A DNA stretch of 64,000 bases from Orobanche coerulescens (GCA_033398695.1 CM065819.1:5009501-5073500), one strand, 5' to 3'. Positions 21,783-33,586 are shown, counted from the stretch's first letter. Made by a program: numbers and translations. Notes: a model not told the origin generated them from the letters alone.

Positions 21783-24493
21783 ATGTCGGGAGGATCCAAG
21801 ACCTTCGAGACCGGAAGTTCTTCTGCCGCCGCGGCTTCGCCTGATCGGGAGGAGATTCCCGTTGGAGTCGACATGGAAACGGCCGTTGAGGCCATTTGTG
21901 CGGGGATTGCACCCGCAGAACTCGAAGAGCTTTTCAACGAGGCCGCAGTGGTGATGACAGCGGCGACGGCGAAGCAGGGGGGCTCGCCGGCGAATGAGGA
22001 CGAACTGGAGCGGTTAACTTCGGAACGGCAGAGTGTATTTGGCCCCGCCTATATGGCTTTCGCCAAGATTATGGAGGGGATCGCTGGACCCTATCCGGAA
22101 TTTGACTTCGAAGCCTACTCCGCCTCTCATCCTTATGAACATGTGAAACGGACCGTGTTTCGGGCCGCCGACCCGTTTCAGTGGACCCTTGGTAAGATCC
22201 AGAGTTCGGCGACCCGGAAAGACATGAACCGCTGGAGGGCGAAATATCATATTCCCTCTGACGTCTCCCTGCACGCGCCATCGAAAAATGAACGTGCCGA
22301 TCAACTGCCCGAGGGAGTGGTCGCCGTTAGTGAGATGATCATGGAGGCCGGTCTGCGATTCCCTCTCCCATTTTCCGTCTCCTACTTGCTGATCGCCTGG
22401 AATTTGGCGCCGCTCCAACTGATGCCGAATGCTTGGCTACAGGTCATCTGCGCTTTGACACTGTTTGGCGGTCACCATTTGTTCCACCTCCTATCTGCGA
22501 TGGAGATGAACTATTTGTTTAAACTGGCTGCGCAGAAAGGGTCGATCGGTGGTAATCATATCCAAGGCCGAATGGGAAGAGTGGTCTTAGGTGTGCCGAA
22601 CAAGTCCCGGGGCGACCTGGAAAAATGGTGTTGGGTCGGCGGGGCGTGGCGATCGGCATCGAGTGACAGGCCGGAGGAGGAGTTGGATATTCCTACCAAT
22701 TTTCAGGAGAGGAATCCGAGTAAGGATTTTAACTCTCCCTTTGATCGAGCTTGTCTTGGACTGATCTAATTTCGTTTTCTTTTTGCAGGGCCTCTCGTTC
22801 CAGTGATCGGCGATCTCCCTTTCGATTTCTTGATCGTTTGGGAGCGGATTTGTGCCTTGCCGGATTCCTTCATTAACTTTCGCTCGCTCGATAACGAACT
22901 TCACCGGTTGGGGGCTCGATTGTTTCGCTTCCCTCATCACTTGAGAGTTCCAGGTACGAACTTAAGTGGTGCTTCCTTGCTTGACGATCGTCTCCAGGAG
23001 GTCGCAGCGTTTAAGTTGCTGTCTAACTCGTTTATACTTCTTCTTTGACAGAGATTCATTTTCCTCTACTTGTCGAGCCACCACCAGAGATCGCCATGTC
23101 AAACCCAAGACTCGTCGATCGCCTTCACCTGGGTAAGAAGACTGGTCGCGTTCCTGCGACGTCGTCTCGTCCTACTCCGGTGGTGAGGCCCGCTGAGGTG
23201 CCGGTCGCCAAGCCGTAAAATCAAGAAGAGACACAACTCCAGCGCCGCAAGAGGCAGAGGCCGGAGGAGTCCGTGCCGACCACTGAGGCGGACGTGTCTA
23301 TTCTGGAGCCTCCGGTTGCTGCGGCTCCTATCTCCGTCGTTCCGATGGTGGAGAGATCAGGCTCTAGGCCCTTGGCTTCCGGCTCCAGGTCATCGGGCAG
23401 TTCCTCGAAGAAGGTGGCGATCGCTGAGGTGGAAACTTCTCGGGGCAAGCCTTATTTTGGCCGCGATCCCGAGCTGGTCAACAGGTAAGATTGAATTGAA
23501 CTTTCCGTGTTAAGCATTTTGGGTGAGATATAGATATAGACTAACTCCTTTGTCTCTTTTGTTTGCGATGCAGGGTCCCTCTTGCTGACCCGAACGTCGC
23601 TCCTATGGTGCTGGATTTCTTGTCGAGTAAGACTCCGCAAAAGTCCCTCGAAATCCCTACTTACGTCCAGACGGCCATCACCTCACTGCCCAAGGCTTGG
23701 ACGACCGATCTCGACGCGATCGCTCGTCGGCGATCTGGAGACACCATGCAGGCGACCATTGCCCTGGCTCTCCAGACGGCGACGATGGCCGTCCAAGCTG
23801 CCAAGGATTTTTAGGGATGACCCTCTACTGCTCGCCTCCATAGCGACCTCGAGGCCGCCCGGAACGCAAACATAGAATACGCCAACCGGATCCATTCTAT
23901 GGAGAAGGAGTACATAGAGACGGCCAAATGAGCTAAACAGGACGTCGATCGACTGAAGCAAGAGCTGAGCCGCTCCCAGGAAGCAGCCGACCGGTTTCGT
24001 GATCAGGAGAAAGAGGCTCGTCGGAAACATGCGGCTTCGCAGGAGGAGGCGGCCGGGCTGAAGGCGACGGTGGATCGGCTCAGCGGCGAGGAGAGAGATG
24101 GAGAAGGCCAAAGGAGAAAATGCCGCCAAGGTGGTCGGGCTGGCGGAGGCTGAGAAGATGGCTGTGGAGTTGATAGGGCAGCTCAAGGCGATCGAGACTG
24201 ATCCCTACCTCAATGTTGCACTCGTCGGCGAGTTAGCCTATTACATGGCCTACGCCGACGCCGTTCGAGCCGCCAAAAATGCAGGGATCGAGATCGGTCC
24301 CTTTATGGAGAGCTTCAAAGCCTATGCAGTCGAGCACCCTCTGCACCCGGAGTTCTCTTTGCCGATCGTTGACCTCATCGACTTCGGGATCGACTTGAGT
24401 TGGTATCATGGTAAACTCATTCATCCTGAGGCCGATGGGGGGGCGCATGCCGATCCGCCTCCTGAGGGCGAAGACCAGTCGGCGGGACCTTGA
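21783..24493 (+). pseudogene. F antisense accessory gene, four exons, Tat-type aORF (broken)
   Basis: Four exons can be joined in one phase: 21783-22719, 22789-22953, 23052-23484 and from 23574. Introns start GTAAGG, GTACGA and GTAAGA and end TTTTTGCAG, TTTGACAG and GATGCAG. Exon 1 has a Ser/Ala-rich start, then a globular domain with EAGLRFPLPFSVSYLLIAWN and NAWLQVICALTLFGG. This resembles the plant family of gypsy-associated antisense proteins once called gypsy-type transposase (Pfam PF04195, from memory). Exon 4 leads to a long Glu/Lys/Arg/Ala coiled coil. Damage: TAA at 23216-23218, a TAG near 23813, a TGA near 23930 and at least one frameshift near 24100; the last 131 codons (24098-24493) are open. 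The biochemical role of this family is unknown. Confidence 0.8.
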
Positions 24494-25559
24494 GAGATGT
24501 TTTTGTTTTCCTTGTATCTTGTAATTTTTCTGCTTTCATATTGTACGAACTCCTTTTGATAATGAATGAAATATTCCTTTTTCGCACTGTGTCTTTTTTA
24601 TGTACGATCGCGCTTGCATGTTTGCGTGCAATTTTTACAAGTATGTGTATGATTGCATCCGATGTCTTGTTCGTCCGACCGGTTGTTTGAATGTCGAATG
24701 TATTGACATGTTTCGAATCGAAATTCTTACTTTTAGATATTGTTTGAACAATGCCGATCATCCTGCGTGTATTTGAGCGAAGCCGATCGGGTGCGGTTCC
24801 TTTCTTTTGATTGCATTTAGGATTAGCTCCCCTTCTTTGCCCCTTGTTTTTGTTTACTTATTGTAAGTAAGGGAGCAAAAATAATATGTTCGGTGAGCTA
24901 TCCTCAGTTTTGCCGACTTTGGGGAATCGTGCACGATCGCGGAGTTCGATGGACCGACCTCCACAACCGTGTCTTTGTGTGCGAGGGATATTGACTATTC
25001 CGCGACTCACTTTATTGTGAGGGTCCTCCGCTAGGCTACGCTTGCCTTGTATTTAAACGAAAGGCAGGCGATCTTGGTCTGGAGGAGTCCTTGCACGGGG
25101 CGTCGTCGGTTTATTCGACTCCACGCCTGTGGCTCGTTTGCTCGGCTTCCACCTCGGCCCGCCATGAAGATGGCGACCCTCGACGGTGCATGTTGAGATG
25201 GGGGTAGTGGCACGTCGCATTGTTCGGGTTCACCATGTCCAGATGATGAACCTTGAGGGTGTGCGAACGTGTCAACTTATTATTTTGGAGGGTCCTTCGG
25301 CTACGCCGGCCTCGTATTTAAACGAAGGGCGGGCGATCTCAGCCCAAAGGAACCTTGCATGGGCGAAGCTGTCGGTTCCATCGACCTCCAGGACCATGGC
25401 TGCATAGCTTCTACCTCGGATCGTCATGTATGAACGACGATCCTCGCCGGTATGCGAAATGCTCGGTGGGGCGATCGTCAAAATATATGGGATAACAAAA
25501 AATCTCATTATATTCCTTATACATAGGATAGTAGAAACTGACTACAAAGTTTTTTCACT
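24494..25559. other. F region between antisense gene and integrase
   Basis: No convincing gene. It holds the presumed 3' end of the antisense gene (AATGAATGAAATATTCC near 24560) and two diverged copies of a segment with CTCCGCTAGGCTACG / CTTCGGCTACGCCGG followed by GTATTTAAACGAA near 25030 and 25300. Confidence 0.55.
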
Positions 25560-26904
25560 GGTAGTATTTCTTCAGATGCACGGCGTTCCATGGATATTGA
25601 TCCGGGGTACCGTCAGGATGTTCAAGTTCGTAGGCTCCCTTAGTTAGCCATTTAGATATCCAGAAAGGTCCTTCCCAGTTCGGACCAAAAACGCCTGTGT
25701 GGGTTTGGATCTTCTTGAGGACGAGATCGCCCACTTGAAACCTTCTTTATTTGACCTTTGAATTGAAGAACTTCTCGGCTCTCCTTTTGTGGATTGTGTT
25801 CTTTATTTTCGAGGTCAGCCGTCGTTCTTCGAGCATGTCTAGGTCGATTCTTCGAGCCATATCATTGTCGGTCGTCATCGCTTGTTCGGTTCGATGGCTG
25901 AGGACGGCGATCTGCGAAGGAATCATCGCTTCTGTTCCGAAGGCGAGGGCGAATGGGGTTTCGCCGGTTGAATTACGGGTCGTCGTTCGATAAGACCAAA
26001 AAACGTCCGGGAGCTCGCTTGCCCATCGCCCTTGCCTGGATTCGAGTCGCGCTTTAATTGTGTGTTTGAGGATCTTGTTCACAGCCTCTACCTGTCCGTT
26101 CGTCTGAGGGTGATAGGGTGCTGAAAACAATCTTTTGATTCCCCATTTCTCATAGAATTGCATGACTTCTAAGCTGTTGAACTGCTTTCTGTTGTTGAAG
26201 ATGATGGTCTGGGGCAGACCAAATCGGCATATGATGTTTCTCCAGATAAACTTGATCACTTGCTCTTGGCCGATCTTGTTGAGCGGTTCGGCCTCAGCCC
26301 ATTTGGTGAAATAATCGACCCCTACGATGGCGAACTTACAGCCCCCTGGAGCCGTCGGCAAGGGACCTATAAGGTCGATGCCCCATTGCGCAAATGGCCA
26401 AGGGCTATACATGGAGGTGATCTGTTCGGGGGATAGTTTAATGTTGGGGCCCATTATTTGACACCTATGACACGATCTGGCATAGGCGATCGCATCCTTC
26501 TGAAGTGATGGCCAGAAAAAACCTTGCCTGGTTGTCTTATGGATGAGAGCTCGCCCGCGCGCATGGTTTCCACAAATCCCATCATAGATCTCGGCTAAAA
26601 CTAGCCGACCTTCCTCCGGTGTAATACACTTGAGGAGGGGAAGGCTGAAGGCTCGCTTGTAAAGTCGGTCGTCCAATAGGGTATATCTGGTCGCACGGAG
26701 CTGGAGTTGGCGAGCTTTAACATGGTCGTCAGGGACCATTCTGTCCTTAAAGTATTTGATGAACGGAGTCATCCAGTTCTCCTCGGCGACGGCAACCGTG
26801 GTAACCAGGCTTCTGTCGATCGCCGGCCTTGCTGACTTTGTGATATGGACATTGGAGAAGTCGGCTGCCCCATCCGATGACGCTAGTTTGGAAAGGGCAT
26901 CGGC
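25560..26904 (-). pseudogene. F integrase (active-site change)
   Basis: Joins element DNA to the genome. The zinc region is present (GNHARGRALIHK, CHRCQIMG). The core has the first Asp in WGIDLIGPLP and the Glu in NGQVEAVNK, but the second Asp block reads TIIFNNRKQFNS where the family has a SDNG/FDNG-type motif, so the second catalytic Asp is Asn. The C-terminal block continues past an in-frame stop at about 25747 (FQVGDLVLKKIQTHTG to AVHLKKYYQ). A TAG at about 26904 separates it from the RNase H. There is no chromodomain, as expected for Tat. Confidence 0.88.
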
Positions 26905-27840
26905 CTAGGAGTTGTGCTCTCTCGGGATTTGTTCGATTAGCACTTCTTCAAATTTTGTGCACATTTCGGCGACCAGCTCTTGGTATTTGACCATCTGTTC
27001 GCCGCGCGCCTCATATTCTCCCTTCACTTGGTTCACGACCAAAAGGGAGTCCATGAAGATAAGGAGGCGACGAACATCTAGGGCGAGGGCTAGATCGAGC
27101 CCGCCTACCAAGGCTTCGTATTCGGCTTCATTGTTGGTCGCACGAAAACTGAAACGCACAGCATTAGTGAAACTTTGTCCGTCGGGACTGATGAGGACAA
27201 TCCTTGCCCCTGCTCGTGAATTGGTCGCCGAGCCATCCACATATAACTTCCAGGCAGGTCGTCCGTTCTGGGTCGGACTGTGAGGGAAAGTTAATTCCAC
27301 CACAAAGTCCGCCAGAGCTTGGCCTTTGATCGCCGTGCGAGGGGCATATGTGATACCGTATTGGGCGATCTCCAGCGAACACTTGAGGAGTCACCCGTTG
27401 GTGTCCGGTCGATGTAGAACTTGCCTTAGAGGTAGAGTTGTCAGGACTTCCACTTGAAGTTCGAAGAAATAAGCCCTTAGCTTACGAACACTCATGACAA
27501 GGGCATAGGCGATCTTCTCCAATGGTGTATAGCGTGTTTCAGCGTTGTGGAGCGCTTGACTAACATAGTAGATCGGCAAGTGGACTTGTCCCTCCGCTCG
27601 CACCAAGACGGCACTCAGTGCGACCTCCGAGGCTGCTAGGTAAAGGAATAATTTCTCACCGGGGATCGGCTTAGCCAGGATCTGGGGGCTAGATAGATAT
27701 TCCTTTATTTTGGCGAACGCTATCTAACTTTCCTTCATCCATGCGAACTTCGTGTTCTTGATGGTCGCGAAGAAAGGCTTGCTTTTATCGCCAAGTCGAG
27801 ATATGAAACGGTTGAGGGCGGCTAGACAACCTGTGAGGCG
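26905..27840 (-). pseudogene. F RNase H and second archaeal-type RNase H
   Basis: The right part (27391-27840) is the ordinary retroelement RNase H: LFLYLAASEVALSAVLV, PIYYVSQALHNAETRYTPLE. After a TGA where CGA is expected (about 27392) follows a second RNase H at 26905-27303 with WKLYVDGSA, NNEAEYEALVGGLDLA and FMDSLLVVNQVKGEYE. These are the Asp, Glu and Asp positions of archaeal/plant-type RNase H. A dual RNase H is a published feature of the Tat lineage. Stops (TAG near 27724, TGA near 27392) break the frame but the phase is kept. Confidence 0.88.
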
Positions 27841-28424
27841 TTATACCTGCTTGATGTTTCGCGGCTCCTGCATGTCAAGGATCGCCTGTATCTTAGTGGG
27901 GTTCGCCTCGATCCCCCTTTGGCTCACAATGTGCCCCAGGAACTTCCCGGAGCCCACCCCGAAGTTGCATTTCTTGGGGTTTAGCTTCATGTTGAATTTT
28001 CTGAGGATGGCGAACGTCTCGGCGAGATCATTGAGGTGATCTTCCTTCTTGAGGCTTTTGACCACGATGTCGTCAATGTAGACCTCCATGGTCTTGTCGC
28101 CTCTAGCTACCCCGATTAATTTGTTGTTGAGTAATTTTTGGACTTCTACGTCGAGCGCCGCGTATTTTTCGGGACCGAATTTCCTACGTTTATGGTGAAC
28201 AGGCTTCATTGTCGGGTCGATCTTTAGATAGTGTCAAGCGTGCTCAGGACTTATGCCGACCATATCTTTATGCGACCAGGCAAAGACATCGATGTTCTTA
28301 CGTAGCAAATTGATCAGATCCCCTTTTAGTTAGCGGTCGATGCTTGCGCCGATCTGTACTTCCCGTTCTGGATGAGCCGCATCCATCGTAATGCCTTCCA
28401 ACTCTTCGACGGGGACAGTCTCCT
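27841..28424 (-). pseudogene. F reverse transcriptase, catalytic core deleted
   Basis: The open 122-residue piece (27841-28209) starts with the family's RT entry block (HHKRRKFGPEKYAALDVEVQ, KLLNNKLIGVA). It then jumps directly to RGDKTMEVYIDDIVVKSLKK and on to MKLNPKKCNFGVGSGKFLGH. In other elements of this lineage about 110 residues lie between, including the first catalytic Asp. They are missing here without change of phase. A TAA at 27841-27843 ends the piece. The RT cannot be active. Confidence 0.87.
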
Positions 28425-29159
28425 CTCATTTGGAAGGATCTCCGGACTCGATCCTTGGATCGATGCCGAGACTTGGCTCGAAACCGATCCTTGGCTCGAT
28501 GTTGTCCGTCAATTGATGAGAGATGGCGTCCCTTGAGTCGAGTTGGTATGATGTGCTTGGCTCGACGATCTCCATGGGTTGATCATCGATCGTTTCAATG
28601 TTACACATATTATGGGAAGTATTGAAAGCAGTAACGACATAGGAGTACTTCAAACATCTTTTTTCCATTAGCTGATCTCCTTTTACAGTACCGACCGTCC
28701 TATCGACAGTGGGGAATTTGATACAGTAAAAGAAAGATGAGGCGACCGTCTCAAAGGTTTCTAAAAAGGGGCGACCTAGGAACCCATTATAGATGCTGGG
28801 CCTATCTATGATTACAAAACTTAGGTTCCTAGTAATCCTAACCTTGGGATCATAAAAGCATATTAGCTCGACGGAGAGCTTGATCCTTCCGTAAGCTTGG
28901 ACTGTGTTGTCGCCGAACCCTTGGAGCACGGTGTCGAATGGCTTGATGAATTTGATTAAATTGCCGAGTTGGTCTAGGGCGGATTTGAATATGATGTTTT
29001 AAAAACTCCCATTGTCGACCAGCACGCGATCGACCGTCTTCCCAAGGATGCAAGCGGAGATCACGAGTGCATCCTCTTTGGGGCATTGCACTCCCTCCCT
29101 GTCTTTGTTGGAGAAGGTGATGAGTGCGTCTCTAGAGATGGTCGGCTCTGGAGGTACCA
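28425..29159 (-). pseudogene. F aspartic protease and linker (nonsense-broken)
   Basis: Protease with VDRVLVDNGSF, the Asp-Asn-Gly form often seen in Tat proteases in place of Asp-Ser/Thr-Gly. An in-frame TAA follows at once (about 28999), then the same frame goes on: FKSALDQLGNLIKFIKPFDT, GFGDNTVQAYGRIKL, VIIDRPSIYNGFLGRPFL. A linker rich in Ile/Pro/Glu repeats (NIEPRIGFEPSLGIDPRIES) runs to 28426. Confidence 0.82.
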
Positions 29160-30979
29160 CGACATGGACCCCGGCGAACGCCATCAGCTCGGCCTTTCGC
29201 TTCCTGTTTGACATAGTGGAAACCGTGGAAAGGCCCCCGAGGTTTCCACCTCCTGCTTGAAGCATGTTGATCCGACCGCCAGGGTTGATCGGAGGGACCG
29301 ACTCATCAGAGTACTCCGGCTCATGCTCAATTCTGGCGACCGGATTGGGAGGAGTTCTCTCGTGTTGCCGGCGCTCGCGCCCTCCGGTCCTTTCCATCCT
29401 AGGTTCTGGCTTGGTGACCAAGTTGTCCAGTTTGCCTTCCTCAAACAGTCGCCAGAGTTGTCTGAGGAGGTCGCGGCATTGACTGGTGTTGTGGCCGGGA
29501 CTCTTGTGGTAGGCACAGAATTTGCTACGGTCTAGATGACCGTGGTCCCTTATCGGCTTTGGTTTGGAGAGCCACTCGCGACCCTTGATTGCGTTGAAGA
29601 TGTGGGCCGAAGATAAGTTGCGGTTGTGGAGAAGGTGGATCTCTACATCCTCGTAGGCTTTGAACTCGCCAGGCGGCTTGGCGACCGCCTTCTTCTGGAC
29701 ATGGGATGGCGCCTTTCTTTCTCCGGACGGTCCCTCGTCTAAGCGGAGGGAGAGCATCCTCTGCCTAGCCAAGAAGTCGGCGGCTCTGACGTGGAAGACC
29801 GAGTAGGTCGGAGGGATGTCTTTGGTGAGGTGCCTGAATATGGGTGAGTGCCCGCAGAATCCACCCAGGACTGAGTAGAGGGCGAGCTCGTCGCTGATGG
29901 TCTCACCGGTGAGGACTATCTCGTCTACCCGGTCGATGTACTTTTCATGTGATTCGTCCTTCCCCTGCCTGATTTTCATCATGCGGTGGGGGCCTTCAGG
30001 GCGAGCGACTTTGGCGGCGAAGTACGACGTGAAGTCTTTCGCCAGCTTCTCAAAGCAGTTGATTGAGCGAGGTTGTAGTGAGATGTACCACCTGTGGGCG
30101 AGGTCTCCCAGTGTTAATGGGAACATTCGGAACTTGGTCGCATCTGATGCTCCGCATCCGGTCATGTAGATCCGGAATTTGCTCAAGTGGGTTTCCGGAT
30201 CCGATCTCCCCTCATATAGAGGTGTTTGTGGGGGATTGATCGTTGGTTGGACTGGGGCGAGCTCGATCTGAGCCGTGAGTTCTTCGGTTGGCCCAACGAT
30301 CGATCTCCTAGCGCCTGCCCCATTTTCCAGGAGCGCCTTCATCTCGTCGAGCTGGCGTTGCATGGCGGCCATCGCCGTCGCCTGACTGCTCGCCGATTGG
30401 CTCTCAGAGCGCGAACCAAGGCGATCGTGTACTGATCCCCTAGCCCCGTGGTGAATGACGAGCTCCTGCCCGGTGGGTTCATTCCTTGGGCGACGAGGGG
30501 CTCGTGACCGACTTGTCTCGTAGGAGTCGGATATCTTTGAACTCTGGTAAAGGATTGATTCCGATGTCTCATTTGGGGCCTGAGTGCCCGGGTCGCCATG
30601 AGGGATCGATCCCTAGGCGGCTGAAGACGGAATCGTCCCGCCTCACGAGAGCCTTCTCCTGTGGCTCGGGGCTTTCTGTCGATTTCTCAACATAGACCCA
30701 CTTGAGCTTCCGCTTGCCTGCCCGGCGGATGGCTGACGGAGTGATGGTGGGCGAGTCGTAGACCTTCCGTCGCTCCCTGAGGATGGCTATAGCCTCCTCA
30801 ATCTGTTCCGCGGTCTGGAACTGATCGAGTGAGAGGCTAGAACCGTCCCTCGGGGGAGGGAGTGAAAGTCTAGCGTCGCCACGGTCGCCTTCCACCGTGG
30901 GCTGGGATTCGCTCCGGGCCGGAATGAGATTTTCGGCAGATCTTAGGGTGGCTCTCTTGGAAGTCGTAGCAGACGTCAT
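29160..30979 (-). pseudogene. gag: F gag (partly open)
   Basis: Likely start ATG at 30979 (MTSATTSKRATLRSAENL), open to about 30569, then several stops over 30373-30568. A 457-residue frame (28999-30372) covers the capsid core (LYEGRSDPETHLSKFRIYMT, LAHRWYISLQPRSINCFEKL, KIRQGKDESHEKYIDRVDEI) and a His-containing zinc motif CAYHKSPGHNTSQC, the form usual in Tat elements. The frame continues into protease. Confidence 0.85.
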
Positions 30980-31093
30980 TTTTCTGAAGGTTTTTCTATT
31001 GAAAAACAGTGAGTGTTTCTTCAAGTATATGTCCGGAGAACAGTGAGTGTTCTTCGAGACAGTAGGAATAAAAATGAAGGTTTAGAACCCCTT

Positions 31094-31107
31094 CCTCTAG
31101 CACCAAT
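31094..31107 (-). other. F primer binding site (tRNA not assigned)
   Basis: Next to the 5' LTR the minus strand reads ATTGGTGCTAGAGGAAGGGG. This form is common in Tat-lineage elements and is not initiator-Met. I cannot name the tRNA from sequence alone. Confidence 0.6.
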
Positions 31108-32032
31108 TGTTGTTACCCAAAATATTATCCGGAGATAGTATTGCTGGAATGATCGAGTAACAAACAAATGCGAGAACACTTCCGTGAGAAAAGAAACGAC
31201 ACAAGATTTGCAACGGTTGTTAATCCCGGGCTTGAATACTCTCGCGAGATGTTATTAATAAATATACTGTCGAGTACAAATATTAATGTTAGAATCTATT
31301 ATAATGAGTGTAAAGACTTCTAGTTATCTAAGCTGTAGAGCGTGTAGATTGCCGGAAGAACCAGATATGTAGATCTGTGAGTTCTTGCTTGGATGTATGA
31401 TATGTGTGTATGAGTATCACTCAGAATGTATATGTAATTGCCTGCAAATTCGCGTGTATATTCGCGTTTTTTTGCCACTGTAGTGAGTTCCCTATTTATA
31501 TGAGACAAGGTAGTTGGGATTCCTCAGGCGATCGCGGGCGACCGCCATTTTCTATATTATAATAAGATGGCCGATCGTCCCGTCACGTGGACTGTTTCCT
31601 TAAAGTCTGGGGCTGCTGCTGGTGGCCAGCAGTGCGAGCCAATGGGAAGCCAGCACGCGTCTCGGGTCGCTGTCCGGGGAGGACCCACTTTGTACCTTTC
31701 GGCGGCCCTGTCGGTAGGTGAGGTAGGTGACAGGATGGGGTCAATGGTCCTATCTGTCGGCGCCCTCTGTGGATCTGCACGTGGGCCACCGTCCAAGATT
31801 CGGTCTTTGACGACTTTGACGGATGTTGGATCCATACGTGGCACGAGACGATCGCCTCTGGTTCGCTCATTAAAGACGATCGCCAGATATCGAAAGACGA
31901 TCGCTGGGTACCAAAAGACGGTCGCCGTATTGTGCCGATCGCTCGGCGTTTGCCCAGAGTATGTCTTCTATGGTTGGCTTCTCTGATCGTGATGCCGATC
32001 GCCTATCGAGGCGTATTAATCGCCGCACAACA
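31108..32032 (-). repeat. F 5' LTR
   Basis: 925-bp partner of 20421-21345. U3 carries seven copies of CGATCG over about 500 bp. The TATA box TATAAATAGG (minus) is at 31491-31500. The downstream part has TATATGTAATTG- and ATATGTGTG-like AT-rich sequence. Confidence 0.95.
31491..31500 (-). promoter_or_regulatory. F 5' LTR TATA box
   Basis: TATAAATAGG on the minus strand, the presumed promoter of the element transcript. GCGATCGC lies about 27 bp upstream. Confidence 0.72.
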
Positions 32033-32737
32033 GATAACAATGATACAACAAATGATTAAGCACCTTGATTGCTTTAGAACGGCTAATCGATGACAATGAT
32101 ACAATGAATGATTGAGCACATCGATTGCCTTAGAACGGCTAAACGATGACAATGATACAATGAATGATTGAGCACCTCGATTGCCTTAGAACGGCTAATC
32201 GATGACAATGATACAATGAATGATTGAGCACCTCGATTGCCTTAGAACGGCTAATCGATGACAATGATACAATGAGTGATTGAGCACCTCGATTGCCTTA
32301 GAACGGCTAATCGATGAAAATGAGACAATGAATGATTGAACTCCTCCATTTCCTTAAAATGGCTAATCGATGACAATGATACAATGAATGCCTCGGCACC
32401 TTTAATCGGCTACCGACAATGAAGATGAGAACGAATACGACAATGCCTTCAATTGGCCAATACAACATGAATGACAGGATGCCAACATTAATAACAATGA
32501 TTACAACAACGTCTAGATCGACATAAATATTAACAACAACAACCGATACATCGATACCGCGAACCGGTGATCGATAATAACATTAACCACGAATATCTCA
32601 ATGCCTTACCGGCCATTAATGAATGATAATAAACATGTGGCATAATTGCCGAAGAGTATCGTATCGAACGATCCCCTAATATCAATGAACTTATGAAGAG
32701 ACTAAGTCTCACAATGATACAACACATTCATTCATAC
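32033..32737 (-). repeat. C left LTR, piece 2, with F target duplication and 56-bp repeats
   Basis: Begins with the second GATAA copy (32033-32037) and continues the C LTR. About six tandem units of 56 bp (32041-32392) contain GAATGATTGAGCACCTCGAT and CGGCTAATCGATGACAATGA. Counterparts are 49640-49890 and 54720-55060. It ends with CATAC (32733-32737), the target duplication of D. Confidence 0.9.
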
Positions 32738-33582
32738 TGATACGATATCAACTATTCCAATCGAAGAAGAGTCAATAAAAATCGACATCAACGATGATAC
32801 AAATTTGCATGATCATGCATCATCATACTTGGGCGAAAAAAACACGCGGATTGGAGTTACGTTATTAATCGGAACTGGAGTAACGTAAAACATGACGACG
32901 AAATCGGTCCAAAGCATGGAATTTTCGGCCAAAGCATGCTTGAAAGGGACTCATGTTTGTCTTCACATCTTACACAAAATCTTGAAGATCTCCCCCTCCC
33001 CACAAATCGGCCGAAACATGATCCCATGATGAAGACTTTCATCAAACCTTTTCTTCATGTCAAAGTCACCCCTAATAAGTCCAAGATGCTTGAAGATTTG
33101 ATATCATATCTTGTCCAAAATCTTCATGATCCCCTCCCCCACACCCTTAGATGGTTCGGCCGAAGCTTGCTAGGTAGTTTCGTTTTTTTTTGTTTTGATG
33201 TATTTCCTTATGGTTGTAAACTACTATATATAGTAGTTCATGTTGTATTTGTAAGCACTTTGAAAATTAATAACATTGTATTTCTCTTGAAATATACGTT
33301 GAACGAGTTCAACAAAACCTTGGTTATTATTTCGACGCGTCTCGAATTTTAACTTGATCAATTCTCAATAGGTCTTGAGGAGAGATTATCTTTATCGAGT
33401 TATAGGTCTAATTCGATAAAACACATTCAAATCCATACACTATCCTACCTCACGGCCGAAAACCATATCATTTCGGCCACCACCTTTTATTTTTGGTCGA
33501 TATTTTGATACTTGTAAAAACGTAATAATCTTCCGTTGAATTTCATACGCTTTACGTACACTTACATACGTAATTCGTATCA
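32738..33582 (+). repeat. D 5' LTR
   Basis: 845 bp, with inverted ends TGATACGA and CGTATCA. It carries a TATA box in a perfect palindrome (33219-33238). No other LTR family in the window resembles it. Confidence 0.9.
33219..33238. promoter_or_regulatory. D LTR TATA box inside a 20-bp perfect palindrome
   Basis: AACTACTATATATAGTAGTT equals its own reverse complement. It is centred on TATATA, so the element promoter has a symmetric core. Confidence 0.65.
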
Positions 33583-33586
33583 TAAG

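Larger units (their letters stand above)
20421..32032 (-). mobile_element. Element F: Tat-lineage Ty3/gypsy with antisense accessory gene
   Basis: An 11,612-bp element with two 925-bp LTRs (about 22 differences by eye, near 2.4%) and a perfect 5-bp TSD. On the minus strand it encodes gag, protease, RT, RNase H, a second archaeal-type RNase H and integrase. Between integrase and the 3' LTR a spliced gene lies on the plus strand. The dual RNase H and the accessory antisense gene are known marks of the Tat lineage (Retand/Ogre relatives). The copy is dead: several nonsense codons, an RT core deletion and an altered integrase active site. The high LTR identity means the insertion is fairly recent. 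Confidence 0.93.

Noticed and set aside
21783..24493. Captured host gene in F
   Set aside because: Exon 1 fits the known family of antisense proteins in Tat elements, and its position between integrase and 3' LTR is the standard one.
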